From assembly GCA_947497755.1 (NCBI GenBank), contig CANMHT010000001.1, positions 1 to 64,000 on the forward strand: 64,000 bases of DNA, given 5' to 3'. The stretch is from an uncultured Polaribacter sp. GTDB taxonomy: Bacteria; Bacteroidota; Bacteroidia; Flavobacteriales; Flavobacteriaceae. The notes beneath the pieces are model-generated. The model ran no database searches. It saw only the letters and a list, made by a program, of their open reading frames with translations, and was not told the DNA's origin. The stretch's first letter is position 1. Every line of letters starts with the position of its first letter. A program made the position numbers and the translations under genes. Shown one piece after another: positions 15,794 through 24,194 of this stretch.

Positions 15794-16826
15794 GATAGTA
15801 ATTTCTAAAGCCAGTATTTGTCATAAAACGAATAGCACCTTTTGTTTTTAAATAAAGATATAGCCAACTTTTTAAGATGTTATTATAAGCTTTTCGAAAG
15901 AAGGAGTTTTTAAGTTTAGTAAGCACTATCTTTTTAAACAGCTTTTCTTTAAAACCTTCTTTACATGCTATTTTTTTACTATTAAAAATGTAAGCAGATA
16001 GAGATAGATAATTATTTATAAGATGTCGTATTTTTTGATGTTGATGATTCTGAATTGTTGCACTCTTTTTAACAGTTAATAGGTAAGCATCATAGCTATT
16101 TCTTAAGCTAAATTTTTTATAATAATAGCCAAAATCATTAAACTGATTTGCAAGTATGGTTAATACAAGTTTGTTTTGATTGCTGAGTACGTAGCAACTA
16201 TTATGTTTACTAATTGTGCTATGAATACTATTGTAATTAAAATATTGAGATAATCCTTCTCGTAACATTCGAATATGTACTTCTACAGCAGCTATTTTTG
16301 TTTCATGGTACATACGAGGATAATGTTTAGAAATTACAGGATTGATTAGTCCAGTTTCTGTTCTTAGGTATCCGTTTTTTTTAAGTATTTCTACTGATTT
16401 TGTAAAGTTTTCTTCTGAAACAATAAAGTCAATATCTCCAACCATTCTTTCAGCAAGATCATCATATAGCTCTTCTAATAAGTTACCAGTGCCTTTTAAG
16501 AATATTGGTGTAATGTTGTTAGCTAAAAGAAGTTCATTTATTTCTTTTGCTTGTTCAATAATTTCGAGATTTCGTTCACGATTTAAATCAGTAATATGTT
16601 TCATGTATTCTACCAAATCATTTGGTAAATAATGAAGTAAATCAGCTCTTTTTAAATTACAATATAATGCAGGAAAAATATAATGTTTTGTACTCACTTT
16701 TACAATAGATTCCCAATCAATAGTGTTTGTTTTTATGAGCTCTTGAATTGCAATTTTATTATGCTCTTCATAGGATATAGTAAGGCATTTTCCAATAAAA
16801 AATAGTGCTTCCTTATAATTCATCAT
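15771..16826 (-). CDS. Uncharacterised nucleotidyltransferase family protein (PF14907-like)
   Basis: A 351-residue protein with a nucleotidyltransferase fold signature: FLKGTGNLL (residues 109-117), RMVGDIDFIV with the metal-binding DxD at 131-133, and VEVHIRM with E182 as a likely third acid. An N-terminal helical part precedes it, and a basic, Tyr/Lys-rich C-terminus follows. PF14907-type proteins occur with HprK-like kinases in some lasso-peptide and related peptide clusters, where their role is mostly unproven. Here the start overlaps the kinase gene by 14 bp (ATGATGAATTATAA), so translation is coupled and the two products very probably act together. A role in modifying the nearby peptide is an inference. 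Confidence 0.8.
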   Translation of the reverse strand: MMNYKEALFFIGKCLTISYEEHNKIAIQELIKTNTIDWESIVKVSTKHYIFPALYCNLKRADLLHYLPNDLVEYMKHITDLNRERNLEIIEQAKEINELLLANNITPIFLKGTGNLLEELYDDLAERMVGDIDFIVSEENFTKSVEILKKNGYLRTETGLINPVISKHYPRMYHETKIAAVEVHIRMLREGLSQYFNYNSIHSTISKHNSCYVLSNQNKLVLTILANQFNDFGYYYKKFSLRNSYDAYLLTVKKSATIQNHQHQKIRHLINNYLSLSAYIFNSKKIACKEGFKEKLFKKIVLTKLKNSFFRKAYNNILKSWLYLYLKTKGAIRFMTNTGFRNYYLKKKLGA

Positions 16827-17928
16827 TAAAAATTTTACCTACAGTTTTTACCATTTTATCATTATCAGAATAGATTAATTGGTAGCAAGGTAAAGCTAAG
16901 AACCAATCTAAAAATTGTTGGGCATTTTTTGCTAGAGGTGAAATCCAAGAATCTGGAATTAATTCTTGAAAAGCTTGGATCTTTGAAATTTTACGAACTT
17001 TTAGGTCAGAATCTTTTTCGTATTTGATAAAAATTAAAGCTTTGCAATCTAATTCTAAAGTATAATCTTGTTCTTTAGGAGGTAAATATCGTACAATTTT
17101 ACGAAGACGTGTATAGTTAAACTCAGCAGCATTATTCAGTTCAGGATAGATGGGTAATAAAGTTGGAACACTATTTTTCTTAATTGAAATAGCTGAAGGA
17201 AATGTTCTGATTTTTTTATTAGAATCTATAGGGACAAAATCATCTGCGATACAAGAAAAACCATTGGCATTTAATAAAGCTAAAGAAGTACTCTTTCCAT
17301 TACCAGAATCTCCTAAAAACAGCATTCCTTTTTCACCATTACTAATGGCAGAAGCATGAAAAACACCTAGCCAATCTTTTTCTGGTTTGTTGTAAATATC
17401 TATTACTAAATACATAAATAATTTCCCTTGTAAAAGATGACTTTCTTTAGTTGTCCAAGAATTGATAAGTTGACCATCTTTACAAAAGAATAGTTGTTCG
17501 TTATGATCAAAAATTTGATATTGATGAGAAACTTCTTTAGGAGTTTTAATTTCTAAATAAGAAATTTTTGGATGCACCAAAAGCTCATGATATTCAGTTT
17601 CGAATTGAAATAAAAAAATACGATTGTAAATTTCATAGTACTTTTCAGAGAAATAAGAACGTTCTTTTACAGGCAATTGCTGTACATCTTTGGTTGATAC
17701 TGAAACTTTATTTTGATTTTCCGCTAAATCTTGTATATCGGAAATAAACGCTTCTGCAATATCTTTCGGAATATCCAATTCCTTAACAAGTTCATCTTGA
17801 ATTTCTGTAGTAGGAGTTTGGTTTTCTAATTGAGAAAGAATATTAGAAACTGTAGGTTCTACAATCAAATAAGAGTTGCTGTTTTCGAACCAAACAACAT
17901 TTTTGTCTTCTATGTTTTGTATGAGCAT
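16813..17928 (-). CDS. PqqD-like domain fused to HPr kinase-like P-loop domain
   Basis: A 371-residue protein. Residues 1-80 (NSYLIVEPTVSNILSQL and following helices) look like a PqqD-type peptide-recognition domain. The rest resembles the HPr kinase/phosphorylase C-terminal fold: a His-containing FHASAI strand (190-195), Walker A GDSGNGKST (206-214) and IADDFVPI (227-234), matching the VADD of HprK. True HPr kinase would lack the PqqD part. Proteins of this type (HprK-related kinases) occur with nucleotidyltransferases and peptide substrates. In lasso-peptide clusters a relative phosphorylates a Ser of the precursor. The gene lies 90 bp downstream of the 52-residue peptide gene, with a terminator hairpin between them, and overlaps the nucleotidyltransferase gene. 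Substrate unproven. Confidence 0.75.
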   Translation of the reverse strand: MLIQNIEDKNVVWFENSNSYLIVEPTVSNILSQLENQTPTTEIQDELVKELDIPKDIAEAFISDIQDLAENQNKVSVSTKDVQQLPVKERSYFSEKYYEIYNRIFLFQFETEYHELLVHPKISYLEIKTPKEVSHQYQIFDHNEQLFFCKDGQLINSWTTKESHLLQGKLFMYLVIDIYNKPEKDWLGVFHASAISNGEKGMLFLGDSGNGKSTSLALLNANGFSCIADDFVPIDSNKKIRTFPSAISIKKNSVPTLLPIYPELNNAAEFNYTRLRKIVRYLPPKEQDYTLELDCKALIFIKYEKDSDLKVRKISKIQAFQELIPDSWISPLAKNAQQFLDWFLALPCYQLIYSDNDKMVKTVGKIFNDEL

Positions 17929-17972
17929 TTAGGTATGGGAATTTTTGCTAATGTACAAATAATATTAAAAAA

Positions 17973-18000
17973 GAAAAGCCACGATTTATCGTGGCTTTTC
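17973..18000. terminator. Terminator after the small peptide gene
   Basis: A perfect 13-bp stem (GAAAAGCCACGAT with ATCGTGGCTTTTC) and a two-base loop, with T-rich tracts on both sides. It lies between the peptide gene stop (18019) and the kinase start (17928) and should limit readthrough into the kinase gene. Confidence 0.85.
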
Positions 18001-18018
18001 TTTTTTTTGAGAGTGTTT

Positions 18019-18177
18019 TTAGAAACCGTCACCAGGAGCTTCTGGGCTTCTAGCTTGTGCGGTTTGTGGGCTTAATAATATATATGTTCCTACGGCTGTT
18101 AAAGCGGCATATTTTCCATATTTACCTATCTTTTTTATAGCTTCTTTTCTTGTGATTTCTTCTGTATTTTTCTTCAT
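18019..18177 (-). CDS. Small peptide with Tat-like leader and PGDGF C-terminus (paralogue B)
   Basis: A 52-residue protein starting at ATG 18177, 20 bp after the T9SS protein stop. It has EITRKEAIKKIG (Tat-like with RK in place of RR), a hydrophobic GKYAALTAVGTYILL, an AQA site and a ten-residue tail RSPEAPGDGF. The leader and tail are closely conserved with the 58-residue protein at 729-905, while the linker residues differ, which argues for selection on both parts. Its neighbours are a T9SS protein upstream and a PqqD/HprK-like kinase plus nucleotidyltransferase downstream. It is therefore a good candidate for the substrate of those enzymes, or for an exported short peptide. No named family is recognised. 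Confidence 0.8.
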   Translation of the reverse strand: MKKNTEEITRKEAIKKIGKYGKYAALTAVGTYILLSPQTAQARSPEAPGDGF

Positions 18178-18197
18178 TGTTAGAGGTGTAAAATAGG

Positions 18198-20432
18198 TTA
18201 TTTTATAAAAAGTTTTTTAGAAATATTTCCTTTTTCAGTTTCTAATTTTAAAATATAGATTCCGTTTTTAACTGTAGAAGGAATTGTAATGTCAATTATT
18301 GAATTGGTTTGTGCATTGTTTTTGTTTAGAACTCTTTTTCCAAGAATACTAAACAATTTTACATTGGTACTTTGTCCTTGTACTCCAGTAATTCTAATAT
18401 TTCTATCAGAAGATAGATAAATATTAATATTGCTTAAATCAAATTTATCAACATTTAAAGTTTTACTTAAATCAGTTGTAGAAGTTCTTAAGTAAAATCT
18501 ACCAATTCCGTTATTGTCATCAGTTAATGTAATTTTATAATCAGCATTTGACTCATCTAAACGAATAATTTTATTGTCTTTCGTGTCTTCTAAAAATACC
18601 ATTAAACCTTGTGGTAATGCTTTATGGTTTAGAGAGAAAGTAATTTCTTTTCCAGATACGGCGTTAAATCCAATAGGGACACTAATGTTTTCATAATCAT
18701 TGTCAGGTAATGCTTGTAAAGTAAAATCTACTCCTTCACTATTAGAAACTAGGTGAGAATATACGCTAAAAGTATTTGATACACCAGTAAACATTCCAGC
18801 ATCATAACCAGGATCCAGTCCTCTTGTTGTACCAGAAATGTATTTTATTTTTGTTGATTTATCAGAAGCTCCATCTGTCATATGAACTACAATTTCTGGC
18901 CAAGTTGTTTGGGCTTTGCTAAATACATCTGTTGTTTGATGACTTTGCATTGCTTCTGTGAAATCTACCGTAGATCCACTAGCTACAGAATTTACAAAGA
19001 ATCCTTGACCTGGCGCTATAAAACGAGCACCATCAGCATGGTTAACGGCTACATAAGCTGAGCCATTCCAAAAATATACTGCTTGGTAAGAAGCATGTAA
19101 ATCAGCTGTGTTTACCGTAATAAAGTTATTGGTAGCATCTGCTCCAGAGTTTGCAGGAATATAAGAAGGGTAAGGATTCCCAATTAAGTTCCATTCATTT
19201 GCAGTTCCATCTGTAATAGCGATAGCAACATCACTCGTAGGCATAGTTCCAGTAAAAGTAATATCACCTGCAGAAGTTCTTAAAGCAGAATATCCTTTAC
19301 CAGCAATAAAATTACCCGCAGCAGCAATAGTACCTGTTGTATAATATGCCCAAGCAGAACCATTGTTATCATAAGGAGCAACCCCATAATTAGCTCCACT
19401 AGTTGCAATAGCATTTGTAGCTACATCTGTAACCGTAAATGTATTGATGTCTTGTGAACCCACTGGACTAGAAACTAAATGCCAATTGGTGGTTAAGGTT
19501 CTAGAATAAGAAACAGATCCTGTAAAAGTAGATTGAGCAATTAACGATGCACCAGAGTTTAAGATAACAGAATTAATTGTAACTGCACTAGAAGCAGTTG
19601 GGTAATTTGTTAAACTATTTGGTATAATAAGATTATCTGTTGTAGTAGGTATAGAGTTGGTATCCCAATTTGCTGCAGTTCCCCAATCAGAATCTTCGCT
19701 TCCATCCCAAGTAACTACACCTAATTGAATATTGTCAATGTACACTCTTCGAGATGCACTGGTGCTACCAATATTTTGAAATACTCCAAAATGACTTGAA
19801 GTAGAATAAGCATTATTAGTTAAGGTTCCAGCTGATGTCATTGGTAATGAACTATATTGGAAACCAGTACTGTAGAATAATTCAAAAACACCTGAAGAAC
19901 TTCTTGTAACTCTTATATTTAAACCATCTCGCAATGCACCAGTACTAAAACTTGGACTAGAAGGAAATTCTCCAACAATAGTTTCACCAGTTCCAGTCTT
20001 ACGCCATAATTCTATAGGGTCACTACCACTATCTCCAATTCTTAAATAATATCCTTGAAAATTATTGGCATTATCATTTATTAAATCCCCAGAAAATGAT
20101 GCATTTGCCATTAGTACAACCCCAATGTAATTTGAACCTGAAGGATTAAAATTAGGAGAGCCTAATGAAAATCTCCATTCCGAGATTTCAGTACTAGCAA
20201 AAGCTAAGCTAACATCTCCTTGTGAAGCATTACTAGCTAAATAAGATCCATCAGTAGCGGCATTTCCACTTGGTAAAGTTGCATCTGTAATGACAGCGAA
20301 TTCTGTTGTACTTCCAGACCAAGTCTGATTAGATGTGAAATTTCCATCAGTAAAATCATCAATCACAGTTTGAGAAAAAGTGAATAGGGGTAAGCTAAAA
20401 ATTAAGGCTAGTAAGAGGTATTTTTGTTTCAT
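18198..20432 (-). CDS. T9SS type A sorting domain-containing protein (paralogue B)
   Basis: A 744-residue secreted protein with a signal peptide ending in FTFSQ. The first 240 residues look like a lectin-like or LamG-like beta-sandwich (ITDDFTDG-type start, then SRRVYIDNIQLG). A WDGSEDSDWGTAANWD linker follows, then the region shared with the 516-residue protein (HLVSSPVG, NLIGNPYPSYIPAN, IAPGQGFFVNS). The C-terminal type A sorting domain has IRITGVQ, LFSILGKRV, NGIYILKL and KKLFIK. It is exported by the type IX system to the surface. Substrate or ligand unknown; carbohydrate binding is a guess from the fold. The peptide gene follows after 20 bp. Confidence 0.85.
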   Translation of the reverse strand: MKQKYLLLALIFSLPLFTFSQTVIDDFTDGNFTSNQTWSGSTTEFAVITDATLPSGNAATDGSYLASNASQGDVSLAFASTEISEWRFSLGSPNFNPSGSNYIGVVLMANASFSGDLINDNANNFQGYYLRIGDSGSDPIELWRKTGTGETIVGEFPSSPSFSTGALRDGLNIRVTRSSSGVFELFYSTGFQYSSLPMTSAGTLTNNAYSTSSHFGVFQNIGSTSASRRVYIDNIQLGVVTWDGSEDSDWGTAANWDTNSIPTTTDNLIIPNSLTNYPTASSAVTINSVILNSGASLIAQSTFTGSVSYSRTLTTNWHLVSSPVGSQDINTFTVTDVATNAIATSGANYGVAPYDNNGSAWAYYTTGTIAAAGNFIAGKGYSALRTSAGDITFTGTMPTSDVAIAITDGTANEWNLIGNPYPSYIPANSGADATNNFITVNTADLHASYQAVYFWNGSAYVAVNHADGARFIAPGQGFFVNSVASGSTVDFTEAMQSHQTTDVFSKAQTTWPEIVVHMTDGASDKSTKIKYISGTTRGLDPGYDAGMFTGVSNTFSVYSHLVSNSEGVDFTLQALPDNDYENISVPIGFNAVSGKEITFSLNHKALPQGLMVFLEDTKDNKIIRLDESNADYKITLTDDNNGIGRFYLRTSTTDLSKTLNVDKFDLSNINIYLSSDRNIRITGVQGQSTNVKLFSILGKRVLNKNNAQTNSIIDITIPSTVKNGIYILKLETEKGNISKKLFIK

Positions 20433-20519
20433 GCTTTAAAAATTTTGGATTCTAAAGTTAAGAAAAAAAACAACTGAAAAAAATGTAAGTGTATATTTTA
20501 CAATATGATAACGTTGTGC

Positions 20520-22019
20520 TTAGTTTTTTCTCCAAAAGAAAGGAGAAAATAGAATTAAAACAGTAAACAATTCTAAACGTCCAATCAACATTAAGAAAGA
20601 ACAAAACCATTTTGCACCGTTAGATAAATGTGCATAATTATCTACAGGACTAACCGAGCCAATTGCAGGTCCAATATTTCCTAATGAAGAGGCGGCAGCT
20701 CCTACAGCAGAAATAAAATCCAATCCAAAAAATGTAAGTATTGTAGAAGAAACAATAAAAATACACATGTAAATAATAAAGAATGATATGATGTTAAATA
20801 CAATGGTTTGATTTACGGTTTTTCCATCATATCTTACAGGGATGATCGCATTTGGGTGCAAGGCTTTTTTAAATTCTAAAAAACTGTTTTTTAACATTAC
20901 AATATGTCTCACAATTTTAACCCCTCCACTTGTAGAACCCGCAGAACCACCAACAAAAAATAAAGAAAAGAAGATACCAGTGGCAAAGAAACTCCACATG
21001 GTAAAATCTGCACTCACAAAACCTGTAGTTGTTATTACAGAAATTACTTGAAACATGGCGTGTCTAATAGCACTTTCTACTTTTCCAAAAACCATTGGGT
21101 GTTCTATGCTTGTTTGTAGGTTTGGGTCTTGAAAAAAGATGATGATTAAACTAACTACAATAGTTAAAATAATTGTTCCGTAGAAGTAATATTTAAATTC
21201 TTCGCTTTCAAAAACTTTGCGAATTTTTCCCTTTAAAGCAAAATAGGATAGTACAAAATTAGTACCTGCAATAAACATAAAAGCGATTACAATATATTGT
21301 ACAAATGGCATAGCATTATAATGAGCTAAACTAGCATTTTTGGTAGAAAAACCACCTGTACTCATGGTTGCCATTGCGTGATTTATTGCATCAAACCATG
21401 TCATACCTGCAACTTTTAATAATAAGAATTCGGTAATAGTAAGTGTCACATAAATTAACCACAGTCTTTTGGCAGTATCAGAAATTCTGGGATGTAATTT
21501 ATCGGTTGATGGCCCTGGAGCTTCTGCCATAAAAAGCTGCATTCCACCAATACCTAACAAAGGTAAAATAGCAATGGTAAGTACAATAATTCCCATACCT
21601 CCAATCCAATGGGTTGCACTTCTCCAAAATAAAATTCCTTTTGGCATACTCTCAATATCGGTAAGTATTGAAGAACCTGTTGTAGAATATCCGGATAGGG
21701 TTTCGAAAAATGCGTTGGTCACATTAGGAATAGCACCAGAAAATAAATACGGAAGCATTCCGGTAATTGAAAGAATTAACCAACCTAAAGTTACAATAAG
21801 GTATCCTTCCTTTTTCTGGATATTTGTGGTACTTGGTTTGTTAAAAAAGTATAATAACAAACCTATAGATATGGTAATAATTCCGGCATTTAAAATTCCA
21901 AATTTAGCTTCTTCTTGATGATAGATGCTAAAAGGAACAGCAATTAACATAAAAACACCATTTAATATAGCTGTTAAGCCTAAAAAACGATAAATGATTT
22001 TAATGTTAAGTGAACCCAT
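20520..22019 (-). CDS. trkH: TrkH family potassium uptake channel subunit
   Basis: A 499-residue inner-membrane protein with many membrane segments and the four pore-loop repeats of the Trk/Ktr/HKT family, seen as SGYSTTGSSIL, MSTGGFSTKNA, ITTTGFVSADF and SSLGNIGPAIG. It moves K+ inward and is gated by the cytoplasmic TrkA ring. It lies 3 bp downstream of trkA in the same direction, so the pair is one operon, driven from the promoter at 23396-23427. The length and the ending in WRKN are normal for flavobacterial TrkH. Confidence 0.95.
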   Translation of the reverse strand: MGSLNIKIIYRFLGLTAILNGVFMLIAVPFSIYHQEEAKFGILNAGIITISIGLLLYFFNKPSTTNIQKKEGYLIVTLGWLILSITGMLPYLFSGAIPNVTNAFFETLSGYSTTGSSILTDIESMPKGILFWRSATHWIGGMGIIVLTIAILPLLGIGGMQLFMAEAPGPSTDKLHPRISDTAKRLWLIYVTLTITEFLLLKVAGMTWFDAINHAMATMSTGGFSTKNASLAHYNAMPFVQYIVIAFMFIAGTNFVLSYFALKGKIRKVFESEEFKYYFYGTIILTIVVSLIIIFFQDPNLQTSIEHPMVFGKVESAIRHAMFQVISVITTTGFVSADFTMWSFFATGIFFSLFFVGGSAGSTSGGVKIVRHIVMLKNSFLEFKKALHPNAIIPVRYDGKTVNQTIVFNIISFFIIYMCIFIVSSTILTFFGLDFISAVGAAASSLGNIGPAIGSVSPVDNYAHLSNGAKWFCSFLMLIGRLELFTVLILFSPFFWRKN

Positions 22020-22022
22020 AAA

Positions 22023-23372
22023 TTAAGATTTGAACAATTCTTCTACGGTAGAAATAGCTTCTGGTAAACAAAAGACAATAGCTTTGTCTCCAGCTTGAAT
22101 TTGAAAATTACCAAAAGACATCATGGCTTTTCCATCTCTGATAATTCCGCCAAAAACAGCTTCTCTAGGAAATTTTAATTCACTAATTGGTTTTCTGGTA
22201 ACTCTAGCATTTTCTTTTACTTCAAATTCAAAAACTTCAGCATCAATATTATGAAGATTAGCCAATGCTAAGATTTCTCCTTTTCTAATATGTTTAAAAA
22301 TACTACTTGCAGCCAGTAATTTTTTATTGATTAAAGTGTCAATCCCAATGGTTTGAGAAATGTTGATGTAGTCAATGTTTTCTACCAAAGCAATGGTCTT
22401 TTTTACTCCTTTAGATTTGGCAACTAAACAAGACATGATATTGGTTTCAGAATCACCAGTAACTGCAATAAAAGCATCCATGTCTCTAATATTTTCTTCT
22501 TCTAATAATTCAATATCTCTTCCATCACCATTAATAACAAGAGTACTAGAAAGTTTATCTGCAATTTCTAGTGCTTTTCCTCTTTTCTTCTCAACAAGTT
22601 TTACTTTAAAGTTTTCTTTACAAAGGTTTCTTGCAGTCTTAAAACCAATACTACTACCACCTAGAATCATTACATTTTTAATATGCATTTGTTCTTTTCC
22701 GATGATAGGATATAGTTTGTTAATACTGCGTTTAGGAACAGAAAAATATACCTGATCTTTTATATTGTATACAGTATCTCCTCTAGGAATAATTGTTTGA
22801 GAAACACCTTCTCTTTTAATCGCAATGGTAATAAAATCAACAGAAGAAAACTTTTCTTTTGCTTCTTTTACAGTTAAATCTAAAATAGGCGACTTATAGC
22901 CTAATGATGTTCCCATTACATTAAATAAACCTTTTTCAAACTCTACTGTATCATTAAAAGAAGACTGATTTAAAAGCATTTTGATTTCGTTTGCCGCTAA
23001 TTCTTGCGGAGAAATCATAAAATCAACACCATACTTTTTGAAGTCGACAATGTCATTTTTTAAAAACTCAGGATTGTCTATTCTAGCAATTGTTTTTTTT
23101 ACACCTAGCGCCTTACCAATAACAGAAATAGTGAAATTTGTATTTTGAGATTCTGTAACAGCTAATAATAGGTCTGCAGAATCTATTCCTATTTCTTTTA
23201 GTAAGTTTATTGATGTGGCATCACCTTTTTTAGTAAAAACATCCAAGTGATTATTGATGTAATCTAACTTATCGCCATCAAAATCTATGATATAAGTATC
23301 TTGAGCTTCATATGACAATAACTTAGCTAAATGAAAGCCAACATCACCAGCTCCAGCTATAATAATTTTCAT
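22023..23372 (-). CDS. trkA: Trk system potassium transporter regulatory subunit TrkA
   Basis: A 449-residue cytoplasmic protein with two tandem RCK units. The first Rossmann motif is IIIAGAGDVGFHLA at the N-terminus; the second is VMILGGSSIGFKTA near residue 234. Each is followed by a TrkA-C-type domain. The RCK domains bind NAD(H) or nucleotides and gate TrkH. The second GxGxxG-like motif is degenerate (GGSSIG), as in many TrkA proteins. It is the first gene of the trkA-trkH operon, with an exact Bacteroidota promoter 24 bp ahead. Confidence 0.95.
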   Translation of the reverse strand: MKIIIAGAGDVGFHLAKLLSYEAQDTYIIDFDGDKLDYINNHLDVFTKKGDATSINLLKEIGIDSADLLLAVTESQNTNFTISVIGKALGVKKTIARIDNPEFLKNDIVDFKKYGVDFMISPQELAANEIKMLLNQSSFNDTVEFEKGLFNVMGTSLGYKSPILDLTVKEAKEKFSSVDFITIAIKREGVSQTIIPRGDTVYNIKDQVYFSVPKRSINKLYPIIGKEQMHIKNVMILGGSSIGFKTARNLCKENFKVKLVEKKRGKALEIADKLSSTLVINGDGRDIELLEEENIRDMDAFIAVTGDSETNIMSCLVAKSKGVKKTIALVENIDYINISQTIGIDTLINKKLLAASSIFKHIRKGEILALANLHNIDAEVFEFEVKENARVTRKPISELKFPREAVFGGIIRDGKAMMSFGNFQIQAGDKAIVFCLPEAISTVEELFKS

Positions 23373-23395
23373 AATTTAAAATGAAATGATAACTA

Positions 23396-23427
23396 CAAAG
23401 GTATTGTTCTTTACTTGTATCTGCAAA
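23396..23427 (-). promoter_or_regulatory. Bacteroidota-type promoter of trkA-trkH
   Basis: On the minus strand TTTG (23424-23427) is followed after 20 bp by TACCTTTG (23396-23403), both exact matches to the -33 and -7 boxes. The start codon of trkA is 23 bp further on, so the leader is short. Confidence 0.75.
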
Positions 23428-23495
23428 AAAAAGCATTTATTATTAAAATTAGACTGTATTAAATAGTTCTTATATTTATCAATAAAAATCAGTTT

Positions 23496-24182
23496 ATGAA
23501 AAAGTTAGCCATAAAATCTTGGGCGCTAGAAGATAGGCCAAGAGAAAAATTAATGTTGAAGGGAAAAGCTGTATTATCAGATGCTGAACTCATTGCCATA
23601 TTGATTGGTTCGGGTTCTAAAAATGAAACTGCGGTTGAATTAAGCAAACGAATTTTAAATTCTGTCGATAATAATATCAATGCTTTAGCAGGATTGTCTG
23701 TAGAAAAATTAATGGACTTTAAAGGGATTGGTGAAGCAAGAGCAATTAGTATTGTTACTGCTTTAGAGTTAGGAAAAAGAAGGCATTTTGAACAGGAGTT
23801 AGTGTTGCCAGTTATAAAAAGTAGTACCAATGCATGTAATATATTGCAACCTATTATTGGAGATTTAAAACATGAAGAGTTTTGGGTTTTGTATCTAAAT
23901 AACTCGAATAAAGTGTTAAAAAAAAGTCGATTGAGTAAAGGTGGAATTACTGCAACAACTGTTGATGTTAGGTTGTTATTTAAAGAAGCGATAGAAACGG
24001 CTGCTGTGGCGATTATTGTTGGACATAATCATCCTTCTGGGAAATTAATACCTAGTAATGCTGATAAAGTACTAACACAAAAGATAAAAATTGCAGGCGA
24101 AACATTAGATATAAAACTTTTAGATCATTTAATAATTACCCAAAAAGATTATTTTAGCTTTGCAGATAACGGATTATTATAA
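23496..24182 (+). CDS. radC: RadC family JAB-domain protein
   Basis: A 228-residue protein of the normal RadC length. An N-terminal helix-hairpin-helix part (DFKGIGEARAISIVTA, about 74-89) is followed by a JAMM/JAB fold with E128, GHNHPSG (H177, H179) and S/D around 187-190, a complete metal-binding set. The name suggests DNA repair, but the role in Escherichia coli is disputed and the reaction is unknown. It begins a plus-strand run of three genes that continues into surface polysaccharide functions, with 12 bp to the next start. Confidence 0.9.
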   Translation: MKKLAIKSWALEDRPREKLMLKGKAVLSDAELIAILIGSGSKNETAVELSKRILNSVDNNINALAGLSVEKLMDFKGIGEARAISIVTALELGKRRHFEQELVLPVIKSSTNACNILQPIIGDLKHEEFWVLYLNNSNKVLKKSRLSKGGITATTVDVRLLFKEAIETAAVAIIVGHNHPSGKLIPSNADKVLTQKIKIAGETLDIKLLDHLIITQKDYFSFADNGLL

Positions 24183-24194
24183 TTTTTAGATTCA

